From contig NZ_PGGO01000007.1 of NCBI RefSeq assembly GCF_003010955.1, positions 186,001 through 250,000 of the forward strand: a stretch of 64,000 nt of DNA, read 5' to 3'. This document shows, in pieces, positions 1 through 7,571 of the stretch (position 1 is the first letter of the stretch; each line of letters starts with the position of its first letter). The notes beneath the pieces were generated by a model. It was not told the DNA's origin, did not search any database, and was given only the letters and a program-made list of their open reading frames with translations. A program made the position numbers and the translations under genes. This DNA comes from Phyllobacterium brassicacearum. GTDB lineage: Bacteria > Pseudomonadota > Alphaproteobacteria > Rhizobiales > Rhizobiaceae.

Positions 1-1
1 G

Positions 2-232
2 CGTGTCGACATCTGGCGGACTACCTACCACCATCCCTTGCAGGGGCTCGATGGTATTGTCGAGTGGTTCAAGGGTTCGGGCCTCCGTCCCTATCTTTCA
101 GTACTTGACGCCGACGAACGTTCGCTGTTTCTTGAAAAATACAAGGATTGTCTCGCACGATCTTACCGACCTTTGCACGATGGCATCGTGCTCCTGCCAT
201 TTCCGCGCATTTTCATTGTAGCGACCAGGTAA
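2..232 (+). CDS. tam: Trans-aconitate 2-methyltransferase, C-terminal part (5' end outside window)
   Basis: The open frame enters from the left edge in frame 2 and ends with TAA at 230-232. Its 76 residues match the C-terminus of Tam as I remember it: a DIWRTTYHHPL stretch, a VEWFKGSGLRPYL stretch and a final LLPFPRIFIVATR. Tam is a cytosolic SAM-dependent enzyme that methylates trans-aconitate, an inhibitor formed spontaneously from cis-aconitate. The SAM-binding fold lies outside the window. It is separated from the purine genes by a 290-bp gap and is probably unrelated to them. Confidence 0.85.
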   Translation, partial: RVDIWRTTYHHPLQGLDGIVEWFKGSGLRPYLSVLDADERSLFLEKYKDCLARSYRPLHDGIVLLPFPRIFIVATR

Positions 233-522
233 TACGAACGTTTATTGACCTACCCGGGTTTGTTTGCCGTCTTCAAAAGTCAATAAAATATTGAAGGTGT
301 TTCGCGAATGAATGCGGAATGGGTGCCTAGCATCGCCGAAGCGAAAGACGCACAATCAAATATGCAGTGGCGACACTGAAGAGCTGACTGGCATGCGGAG
401 GAGTGTGTGCCCGTCATCTCTTGATTGGAGAATTATCGAAAACTCAAAACCGGATGCCTGCGAAATCGCGTTTGTAACGCCCGCGGCAACGTAAGACTTA
501 GGCTTTGCCAAGGGGAGGAACT
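233..522. other. Intergenic region upstream of the purine permease
   Basis: I see no convincing gene in these 290 bases; the short open frames lack ribosome sites and family features. A TTGACC at 245-250 could be a -35 element but has no good -10 partner. A weak inverted repeat (CTTCAA at 271-276, TTGAAG at 291-296) is present. I looked for a purine riboswitch architecture and did not recognise one. Confidence 0.4.
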
Positions 523-1815
523 ATGTTCGAAAAGCTGTTCAAGCTTAGCGACCACAACACATCCGTACGCACAGAGGTGTTGGCCGGACTGACGACATTC
601 CTGACGATGTCGTACATCATTTTTGTCAATCCAGAGATTTTGTCATCCACGGGCATGGATCGAAATGCCGTGTTTGTCGCAACCTGTATCGCCGCAGCGC
701 TCGGGTCGGCCGTGATGGCGATGGTGGCCAATTGGCCCATCGGCATGGCGCCTGGGATGGGCCTCAACGCCTTCTTCGCCTTCACTGTTGTGGCAGCGAT
801 GGGTTTCACCTGGCAGCAGGCGCTCGGCGCCGTGTTCATCTCGGGCTGCATCTTTCTGCTGCTCACGGTAACGGGTGTTCGAAGTTGGCTAGTCTCAGGG
901 ATCCCCAAATCGCTGCGCAGCGCAATTGCAGCCGGTATCGGCCTTTTCCTTGCATTCATTGCCCTGAAAACTTCCGGTATTATAGTCGCCAATCCCGCGA
1001 CATTTGTCGGGCTGGGCAATCTCGGCAGCACGGGCACCTTGCTGGCAATTCTGGGCTTTTTCGTTATTGCCGCGCTTGACGCTCTCAAGATACGCGGGTC
1101 GATCCTGATCGGCATATTGATTGTTACGGTACTCTCCGTGCTCTTGGGCGTCAGCGAATTCAAAGGCATTTTCTCTGCGCCGCCAAGCCTGGCACCTACC
1201 TTCCTGCAACTCGATATCATGGGCACTCTGCATACCGGACTTCTGCAAGTCATCCTGGTATTCGTGCTGGTTGAAGTCTTTGACGCGACCGGTACGTTGA
1301 TCGGCGTGAGCAAGCGAGCCGGTTTGATCCAGGAGGGAAAGCCGAACAATCTTGGCCGCGCATTGTTCGCTGACAGCACGGCGATTGTAGCTGGCTCCCT
1401 GCTCGGCACCAGCAGCACCACAGCCTACGTGGAAAGTGCGTCCGGCGTTCAGGCGGGCGGTCGCACGGGTTTGACTGCCCTGACCATCGCTGTCCTCTTT
1501 CTGGCAGCACTGTTCATTGCTCCGCTGGCGGCGTCCGTGCCCGGTTATGCAACCGCTCCGGCATTGCTCTATGTCGCTGGCCTTATGATGCATGAGCTTG
1601 TCGATATCGAGTGGAGCGACGTTACTGAATCGACTCCTGCGGCTCTGACAGCGCTGATGATCCCGTTCACCTATTCGATCGCCAATGGTCTGGCGTTCGG
1701 CTTCATCAGCTATGTAGTGCTGAAGACATTGACGGGCCGGGTAAGTGCTATCCATCCCGCTACATGGCTCGTTGCAATCCTGTTCGTCATCCGGTTTGCA
1801 ATGTTCCCAGCTTAA
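523..1815 (+). CDS. NCS2 purine permease, AzgA-type (adenine/guanine/hypoxanthine)
   Basis: A 430-residue polytopic inner-membrane protein of the NCS2 family, AzgA (PbuG-like) branch. Supporting features are the N-terminal VLAGLTTFLTMSYIIFVNP segment, the APGMGLNAFFAF motif and about a dozen hydrophobic helices. Family members import adenine, guanine or hypoxanthine with protons. The start ATG at 523 is preceded by AGGGGAGG at 511-518; an upstream in-frame TTG at 505 has no ribosome site. Its place at the head of a purine-degradation cluster supports import of purine bases for catabolism. Exact substrate preference cannot be read from sequence. Confidence 0.88.
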   Translation: MFEKLFKLSDHNTSVRTEVLAGLTTFLTMSYIIFVNPEILSSTGMDRNAVFVATCIAAALGSAVMAMVANWPIGMAPGMGLNAFFAFTVVAAMGFTWQQALGAVFISGCIFLLLTVTGVRSWLVSGIPKSLRSAIAAGIGLFLAFIALKTSGIIVANPATFVGLGNLGSTGTLLAILGFFVIAALDALKIRGSILIGILIVTVLSVLLGVSEFKGIFSAPPSLAPTFLQLDIMGTLHTGLLQVILVFVLVEVFDATGTLIGVSKRAGLIQEGKPNNLGRALFADSTAIVAGSLLGTSSTTAYVESASGVQAGGRTGLTALTIAVLFLAALFIAPLAASVPGYATAPALLYVAGLMMHELVDIEWSDVTESTPAALTALMIPFTYSIANGLAFGFISYVVLKTLTGRVSAIHPATWLVAILFVIRFAMFPA

Positions 1816-1846
1816 CAGGTCCTGAACCTAAGGCGACGGCAGGAGA

Positions 1847-1880
1847 CGGATGCGGCACTTGAGCCGCATCCGACTTATCT
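1847..1880 (+). terminator. Hairpin downstream of the purine permease
   Basis: A 10-bp inverted repeat (arms 1847-1856 and 1863-1872, core GGATGCGGC / GCCGCATCC) with a 6-base loop follows the stop codon by about 30 bases. There is no long T-tract, so it may attenuate or stabilise the transcript rather than fully terminate it. Confidence 0.5.
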
Positions 1881-1919
1881 GCTCCAATCAGAATTTTCCG
1901 TAATGAGAAAGCCCAAAAC

Positions 1920-2525
1920 ATGACACAGCAATGCTCCCCGACGATCCTTCTCGATGCGCTGCTTGACGCGATGGAGGATCAGATCATTCCCATGACCGAA
2001 AAAGGCGTTGCCGCCGGCAACAAGATCTTTGGTGCCGCGGTGCTTCGCAAATCCGATCTGTCGGTCGTTCTGGCTGAAACCAACAATGAAACCGAAAACC
2101 CGCTCTGGCACGGCGAAGTGCACACGTTGAAGCGGTTCTACGAGGTGGATGAAGGCAAGCGTCCGGATCCGCGCGAGCTGATCTTCCTGTCGACGCACGA
2201 ACCCTGTTCCATGTGTCTCTCTGCAATCACCTGGGCAGGCTTTGACAATTTCTATTACTTTTTCAGCCATGAGGATTCACGCGACGCATTCGCGATCCCG
2301 CACGATCTCAAAATACTCAAGGAAGTCTTCACGCTGGAGCCGGGCGGCTACAACCGGGAGAACGCCTTCTGGAAGAGCTACTCCATCCACAAGATGATTG
2401 CGGAGCTTCCGGAACCGGATCGGGAAAGGCTGCAAAAGCGCGCGGCTGCAATCAGTACGAAATATGCCGAACTCTCAGAGCAGTATCAGGCCAGCAAGGA
2501 CAAGAACTCAATTCCCCTGAACTGA
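1920..2525 (+). CDS. Nucleoside/nucleobase deaminase of the CDA zinc family
   Basis: A 201-residue cytosolic protein with the zinc site of the cytidine deaminase-like fold: H64-G-E66 (ligand plus proton shuttle) and P95-C96-S-M-C99. It differs from the short TadA/GuaD type in its long C-terminal extension (residues about 120-201), which is rich in charged residues. Lying between a purine permease and the allantoin genes, it probably deaminates a purine or related base, but substrate is an inference. The ATG at 1920 has only a weak upstream ribosome site. A strong bidirectional terminator follows. Confidence 0.75.
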   Translation: MTQQCSPTILLDALLDAMEDQIIPMTEKGVAAGNKIFGAAVLRKSDLSVVLAETNNETENPLWHGEVHTLKRFYEVDEGKRPDPRELIFLSTHEPCSMCLSAITWAGFDNFYYFFSHEDSRDAFAIPHDLKILKEVFTLEPGGYNRENAFWKSYSIHKMIAELPEPDRERLQKRAAAISTKYAELSEQYQASKDKNSIPLN

Positions 2526-2540
2526 AAGTTCCAACGCACA

Positions 2541-2579
2541 AAAAGGCCGCCCTTCCAGAAGAGGGGCGGCCCTTTTTTG
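2541..2579. terminator. Bidirectional rho-independent terminator
   Basis: An A-run, a GC-rich stem (GGCCGCCC ... GGGGCGGCC) with a short loop, then a run of six T. It lies between the convergent deaminase gene (stop 2525) and allA (stop 2589), so it can serve both strands. Confidence 0.85.
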
Positions 2580-2588
2580 TGTCGGGAG

Positions 2589-3074
2589 TTAGCGGATCAG
2601 AAACGCCTCGCGATAGAAATGCTCCTGCAGATTGACGCCATCGCCGCCACGGTCGATGACGACGAAGTCAGACTCGCCCTCAAGCGGCGTTAGAATGCCG
2701 TGCCAGACATTGCGATGAATGTTCACGCCCTGGCCCGGTTGCGTCAGAAAGGCGACAGGGTCGCTTGGGCCATCCGGCTGATCGTGAGCGGCCACAACGA
2801 GAAACGGATTGCCTGACACGGGAACGAAAGCCTGACTGCCGAAAGGATGCCGTTCGACCAGTTCAAGCTTGAGCGGCAGTTCGTAAGGCTTGCCGCGCAG
2901 CAGGCTGATCAAGGTACGGGCGTTGTCTCCCGTTGTTTCGACCTTGGCAAGGTCGTGGTAACGCACGCACATGCCGTGGTTGATCGGAAAGCTGTGCGCG
3001 CCTTCAATTTCGATGACATCGCCGAAAGGCCGGAAGGCCTCCCGGGTCAAAGGTTGGATCGTGATCTCGCGCAT
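2589..3074 (-). CDS. allA: Ureidoglycolate lyase
   Basis: A 161-residue cytosolic protein that splits ureidoglycolate into glyoxylate and urea, the last step of the allantoin branch. The N-terminal QPLTREAFRPFGDVIE, the central HPFGSQAFVP and NVWHGILTPL segments and the C-terminal DFVVIDRGG match the AllA family. Length is typical. The gene starts 3 bp after the stop of alc, so the two are co-transcribed and probably translationally coupled. The glyoxylate made here feeds gcl further along the window. Confidence 0.93.
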   Translation of the reverse strand: MREITIQPLTREAFRPFGDVIEIEGAHSFPINHGMCVRYHDLAKVETTGDNARTLISLLRGKPYELPLKLELVERHPFGSQAFVPVSGNPFLVVAAHDQPDGPSDPVAFLTQPGQGVNIHRNVWHGILTPLEGESDFVVIDRGGDGVNLQEHFYREAFLIR

Positions 3075-3077
3075 GAT

Positions 3078-4091
3078 CTATCCGCGCGCAATCTTGCCGA
3101 ACAGTCGCACCCGGCTGACCCCGCCATCGGGATAGATGTTGAAGCGGGCGTGGGTCACTGCGCCATTCTGCCTGATCTGGTTCTGGCCATATTCATGAAT
3201 CGTGTCGGCGACAAGCTTCTGCTGCGGCAGGATTTCTTCCCAGAACATGGAGGAGGCCACGACCAGTTCATCGAGACTTTCACCGGCGTCGCCAAGATCG
3301 GCGACCTGGATCGAGCAGGCATCCGGATAGTTGCCCTTGAAGTGCGCCGTATCGACGATCGCGCTCTCGATGGTGCCGCGTGCCGCGAGTTTGACGATGA
3401 TCCAGTCATTGCCGGGTTCACGGCGCCGGCGGGTTTCCCAGCCGTCACCCATATTGACGCCGCGGCCGGGTGCAAGCAGACGCTGGTGGCCATAATGGGC
3501 GTTGGACATGGCAACGATGCGGCCACCGAGCAGCGACGAGGCGAGATCAACCGCGGAGCCGTTGATGGTGCTTGTGTCGAGTGAAGGCTGGCCATACACG
3601 CGCAGGCGCGCAACACCGCCATCCGGATGAATGTGCAGGCGGACATGGGTCCAGACATCATTGGATGCGCAAGTGAAGAAGTGATGCGCGCTCGGCCCCA
3701 ACTGGCTCAAGCCGAGTACTTCCGTCCATTTCGTCGTCTCGTCCGGTTCACTCGTGGAATTGCACGCGTCGATCCGGCAGGCCGGCGGATAATTGCCGGT
3801 GAAGTGGGCTGTATCAACATCGAAACCGGCGATCGTTCCGGGTGCGGCGAACTGGATGATTGCGTAGTCATGTCCGTTGCTGCGGCGACGGCGTGTCTCC
3901 CAGCCGTCCATCCACTTGCCGTGATCATCAAACTTCTCGGGGTAGAAAACAGCGGGCGCGTCGTTCAGCATCCGCTCCAGCGGGGCAAAGAATTCGTCGG
4001 TCGCAAAGAGCGGCCTGGCGCCCAATCCGGCCGAGGCGAGATTGATCGAGTTCCTTGCAAATGCGGGCAGCTCTTCTACAAGATTTGACAT
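3078..4091 (-). CDS. alc: Allantoicase
   Basis: A 337-residue enzyme that hydrolyses allantoate to ureidoglycolate and urea. The protein is an internal duplication, as in known allantoicases: the motif DGWETRRRR occurs twice (about residues 62 and 218), each followed by DTAHFxGNYP. It lies between puuE-uraD (9 bp gap) and allA (3 bp gap) on the minus strand, forming a three-gene allantoin operon read leftward from about 5.5 kb. With alc and allA together, the organism uses the allantoicase route rather than the AllC/AllE route. Confidence 0.95.
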   Translation of the reverse strand: MSNLVEELPAFARNSINLASAGLGARPLFATDEFFAPLERMLNDAPAVFYPEKFDDHGKWMDGWETRRRRSNGHDYAIIQFAAPGTIAGFDVDTAHFTGNYPPACRIDACNSTSEPDETTKWTEVLGLSQLGPSAHHFFTCASNDVWTHVRLHIHPDGGVARLRVYGQPSLDTSTINGSAVDLASSLLGGRIVAMSNAHYGHQRLLAPGRGVNMGDGWETRRRREPGNDWIIVKLAARGTIESAIVDTAHFKGNYPDACSIQVADLGDAGESLDELVVASSMFWEEILPQQKLVADTIHEYGQNQIRQNGAVTHARFNIYPDGGVSRVRLFGKIARG

Positions 4092-4100
4092 TTTGGCTCC

Positions 4101-5519
4101 TCAGTTTGGCAGCATGTCCTGAAGCCGGAGAAGAGCGATCCTCTCCACCTGCTGGCACGCTGTATTGAATTCGGTCGGGCGGTCATTGGCGATGCGCGTC
4201 TTGAATGCCGCCACGATTTCGTCCTTGCTGCGGCCCTTGACCGCGATGATGAATGGAAATCCGAATGTCTCGACGTAGCGCGCATTGAGTGTCGTGAACT
4301 GTTCACGCTCACTGTCGGTCAGGGCATCGAGGCCAGCAGAAGCCTGCTCCAGGGTTGAGCTTTCCGTCAGGCGCTTGGCCTGAGCCAGTTTGCCGGCGAG
4401 ATCCGGGTGGGCATTCAACACGCCGAGCCGTTCGCCTTCGGAAGCACTGCGAAATACGGCGGTCAGCGCCGCATGGAGGCCGGTCGCGGTGTCGTTTGCG
4501 GCGGAAAGCTCTGAGCCGAAGGCGCGCCCGGCGATCCAGTCGGAATGTTCGAAGACACCGCCGAAGCGCTCAACGAATGCCTCTTCATCGAGTGCTGACG
4601 GGCGCGCTTCGCGTGCTTCGTATGGCTGGTGCTCTGCCCAGTGGCGGGCGATGTCGATGCGGCGGGCAAGCCAGACTTTTTGGTGGCTTTGCACGTAGTC
4701 GATGAACCGCGCAAGGGCCGCGACGCGTCCGGGCCGGCCGACGAGACGGCAATGCAGACCAATGCTCATCATTTTCGGCGAACCGGCTTCGCCTTCGGCA
4801 TAAAGTGTGTCGAAGCTGTCCTTCAGGTAGGAAAAGAACTGGTCGCCGGCATTGAACCCTTGCGGGGTAGCGAACCGCATGTCGTTGGCATCGAGTGTGT
4901 ATGGAACAACAAGCTGCTGTCTGCCGCCGAACTCGTGCCAATACGGCAGGTCGTCGGCATAGGAATCTGAGACGTAATCGAAGCCGCCTTCCTCTGTGAC
5001 GAGATCGACAGTGTTCACCGAGCACCGGCCGGTGTACCAGCCACGCGGACGTTCGCCGGTAACGGCAGTGTGGATGCGGATCGCCTCGAGCATATGCTCG
5101 CGTTCAGCTTCTGCACTGTAGTCCTTGTAGTCGATCCATTTCAGACCGTGGGATGCAATCTCCCAATTCGCGTCGAGCATGGCGCGTACCTGGGCGGGTG
5201 ATCGCTGCAGCGCCGTTGCCACACCATAAACCGTTACCGGCACGCCCTTCGCAGTTAAGAGGCGATGCAGCCGCCAGAAGCCGGCTCGCGCACCAAACTC
5301 GTAGATTGATTCCATATTCCAGTGGCGCTGACCTGGCCAGGCCCGTGCGCCGACGATTTCCGAGAGAAACGCCTCGGAAGCCGCGTCGCAGTGCAAAACA
5401 CAGTTTTCGCCGCCTTCCTCATAATTGACGACAAACTGAACGGCGATGCGAGCGCCGTCCGGCCAATCGGCCTGTGGCGGGGTTGATCCATAGCCATGCA
5501 TGTCCCGGGGATATCTCAT
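4101..5519 (-). CDS. puuE-uraD: Fused allantoinase (PuuE) and OHCU decarboxylase (UraD)
   Basis: A 472-residue two-domain protein. Residues about 1-305 are a polysaccharide-deacetylase-like allantoinase of the PuuE type (VQFVVNYEEGGE, ASHGLKWIDY, RGWYTGRCS). Residues about 315-472 are OHCU decarboxylase, with HPDLAGK near 371 and ARYVETFGFPFIIAVKGR. The second domain decarboxylates OHCU to S-allantoin and the first hydrolyses allantoin to allantoate. The domains are therefore joined in the reverse of reaction order. A GGAGGG ribosome site precedes the ATG. The gene heads the allantoin operon and is divergent from uraH, whose product makes the substrate of the UraD domain. Confidence 0.95.
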   Translation of the reverse strand: MRYPRDMHGYGSTPPQADWPDGARIAVQFVVNYEEGGENCVLHCDAASEAFLSEIVGARAWPGQRHWNMESIYEFGARAGFWRLHRLLTAKGVPVTVYGVATALQRSPAQVRAMLDANWEIASHGLKWIDYKDYSAEAEREHMLEAIRIHTAVTGERPRGWYTGRCSVNTVDLVTEEGGFDYVSDSYADDLPYWHEFGGRQQLVVPYTLDANDMRFATPQGFNAGDQFFSYLKDSFDTLYAEGEAGSPKMMSIGLHCRLVGRPGRVAALARFIDYVQSHQKVWLARRIDIARHWAEHQPYEAREARPSALDEEAFVERFGGVFEHSDWIAGRAFGSELSAANDTATGLHAALTAVFRSASEGERLGVLNAHPDLAGKLAQAKRLTESSTLEQASAGLDALTDSEREQFTTLNARYVETFGFPFIIAVKGRSKDEIVAAFKTRIANDRPTEFNTACQQVERIALLRLQDMLPN

Positions 5520-5702
5520 GAATGCCGTCCCTCCTTAGACGGGGTGCTCAGTGATCCCCTTGAATAATCAATAAATACCCGGGGCATTCCCCTAGAAAAT
5601 TTTGAAAGTCCTGTAATCAGCCGCCGCCTACCCGCGGACCGTCTCAACAGGCAAATTGAGCGATGGAAAACTGAAAGTACTCCGCGGGAGGGAGGAACAC
5701 CT
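5520..5702. promoter_or_regulatory. Divergent promoter region puuE-uraD / uraH
   Basis: These 183 bases separate two divergently read purine operons, so they must carry promoters for both. I could not pick out convincing -35/-10 pairs or a clear operator by eye. The 3' end holds the strong GGGAGGGAGG ribosome site of uraH. Confidence 0.55.
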
Positions 5703-6074
5703 ATGAGCCTTCACAGTGAAGCAGCCGGCCGCCTGACGACCCATGTACTCGATACGGCCAGCGGCAAGCCCGCCGCGAAGCTGCGGATTGATCTGTTCCG
5801 CATCGATGGCGATCGCCTCATGCCGCTGCACAGCACGCATACCAATGATGATGGACGCTGCAACCATCCGCTCTTGACAGGTGCGGAGATGCGCTCGGGT
5901 GCCTATGAACTGCGCTTCCACGTGGGTGAATACTTCGGCAATCAGCAGGCGAACGGCCAGACACCGTTCCTCGACGTGGTTCCGATCCGCTTCGGCATCG
6001 ATGACGAGAACGTCCATTACCACGTGCCGCTGCTCGTCGCTCCCTTCGGCTATTCAACCTATCGCGGGAGCTGA
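5703..6074 (+). CDS. uraH: 5-hydroxyisourate hydrolase (transthyretin-like)
   Basis: A 123-residue protein with the family signatures: N-terminal [14 protein letters not shown], an [16 protein letters not shown] segment and the diagnostic C-terminal YRGS. It hydrolyses 5-hydroxyisourate, the unstable product of PuuD, to OHCU. The start ATG is preceded by a very strong GGAGGGAGG. It opens the uraH-xdhA-xdhB-xdhC operon, with xdhA starting 5 bp after its stop. Confidence 0.95.
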   Translation: MSLHSEAAGRLTTHVLDTASGKPAAKLRIDLFRIDGDRLMPLHSTHTNDDGRCNHPLLTGAEMRSGAYELRFHVGEYFGNQQANGQTPFLDVVPIRFGIDDENVHYHVPLLVAPFGYSTYRGS

Positions 6075-6079
6075 TCCAT

Positions 6080-7561
6080 ATGGAAATCCAAATCCGCAAC
6101 AGCGTCCGGTTCCTGCTCAACGACAAGGTCGTCGAGCGTACGGATGTTTCCCCGACAGAAACGCTTCTCGATTTTCTCCGGCTGACACGCAAATTGCGCG
6201 GTACCAAGGAAGGATGTGCAGAGGGCGATTGTGGCGCTTGCACAGTACTCGTTGGCCGCCTTTTCAATGACCGGCTGAAATATGAATCGGTCAACGCCTG
6301 CATCCGCTTTGTTGGTTCACTGGATGGTTGCCACGTCGTGACGGTTGAAGCTCTGGCCGGATCGGATGGAACGTTGCATCCGGTGCAGCAGGCGATGGTT
6401 GATACCCATGCCTCGCAGTGCGGTTTCTGCACGCCCGGCTTCGTCATGTCGTTATACGGTTTGTGGATGCAGAATCCGAAACCGAATATCCAGGAAATCG
6501 AGAAGGCTCTGCAGGGTAATCTCTGTCGTTGCACCGGCTATGCCGCAATAATCCGGGCCGCGGAAAGCGTGTCCGCCATCGGCGATCTGAACAAGGATCC
6601 ACTCGTCACTGAACGGACTCGTGTTACCGGGCAACTGCTTGCGTTGAAAGATGGCAAGCGTGTTGTCCTCGGTGAGGGGAAGCAACAGCTTGTGCTTCCC
6701 GCCAATGGCGATGATTTCGCGGACGTGCTGGAATGCAATCCGGGCGCCACGATTGTTGCGGGCTCGACGGATGTCGGTCTCTGGGTGACGAAATTCATGC
6801 GCGAGATCGGACCGGTCGTTTTCCTGTCGCATCTCGACGAGTTGCGGCTGATAACCGAGGGCGATGACGGCCTGACTATCGGTGCAGGTGTAAGCTACAC
6901 AGAGGCCTATCCGGTCATCATTCGCCATTTCCCACAGTTGACGGAGCTCTGGAACCGAATTGGCGGTGAGCAGGTCCGCAACATGGGGACCGTCGGCGGC
7001 AATGTCGCCAATGGTTCGCCAATCGGCGACACGCCTCCGGCCCTGATTGGACTTGGAGCGACTGTCATCTTGCGCAAAGGCAAGACCCGGAGATCTGTGC
7101 GGATCGAGAATTACTTCATCGAATACGGGAAACAGGATCGTGTACCGGGTGAATTCGTCGAGGCGATCCATATCCCTTATCTTGGCGCCGACGATCTTTA
7201 CGGCGTCTACAAGATTTCCAAGCGGCTGGACGAAGACATTTCGTCCGTCTGCGGCGCATTCCGTGTCGTTCTCGATGAACGGGGCACGGTAAAGGATGCC
7301 GTCATCGCCTTTGGCGGGATGGCCGGAACGCCGAAGCGGGCCAGTGCGGTCGAACAGGCCCTGAAGGGCTCGGTCTGGGACGAGGGCGCGATTGAAACGG
7401 CGACGGCAGCATTTTCCGAAGATTTCACGCCACTGAGCGATTGGCGCGCATCCGCGGATTATCGCCTGTTGGTCGCGAAGAACCTGCTGCGGCGTTTCTT
7501 TCTTGAAACTGGCGGTGAAAAGCCTGTGCGGTTGAACCGCTATGAAGCGGCATTTGGGTGA
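6080..7561 (+). CDS. xdhA: Xanthine dehydrogenase small subunit (2Fe-2S and FAD)
   Basis: A 493-residue subunit with two N-terminal iron-sulfur clusters (C46, C51, C54, C74 and C114, C117, C149, C151) and an FAD domain starting near residue 190 (IVAGSTDVGLW, then NMGTVGGNVANGSPIGD). Electrons from xanthine oxidation in XdhB pass through the clusters to FAD and NAD. It is separated from xdhB by 10 bp. Confidence 0.95.
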   Translation: MEIQIRNSVRFLLNDKVVERTDVSPTETLLDFLRLTRKLRGTKEGCAEGDCGACTVLVGRLFNDRLKYESVNACIRFVGSLDGCHVVTVEALAGSDGTLHPVQQAMVDTHASQCGFCTPGFVMSLYGLWMQNPKPNIQEIEKALQGNLCRCTGYAAIIRAAESVSAIGDLNKDPLVTERTRVTGQLLALKDGKRVVLGEGKQQLVLPANGDDFADVLECNPGATIVAGSTDVGLWVTKFMREIGPVVFLSHLDELRLITEGDDGLTIGAGVSYTEAYPVIIRHFPQLTELWNRIGGEQVRNMGTVGGNVANGSPIGDTPPALIGLGATVILRKGKTRRSVRIENYFIEYGKQDRVPGEFVEAIHIPYLGADDLYGVYKISKRLDEDISSVCGAFRVVLDERGTVKDAVIAFGGMAGTPKRASAVEQALKGSVWDEGAIETATAAFSEDFTPLSDWRASADYRLLVAKNLLRRFFLETGGEKPVRLNRYEAAFG

Positions 7562-7571
7562 GGGGCGCGCA

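Noticed and set aside
233-522. Purine riboswitch upstream of the permease
   Set aside because: No recognisable three-way junction with conserved loop sequences; purine riboswitches are also rare in this group.
498-1421. A 307-codon open frame antisense to the purine permease
   Set aside because: Shadow of a GC-rich membrane protein gene; its sequence is low complexity with no domain.
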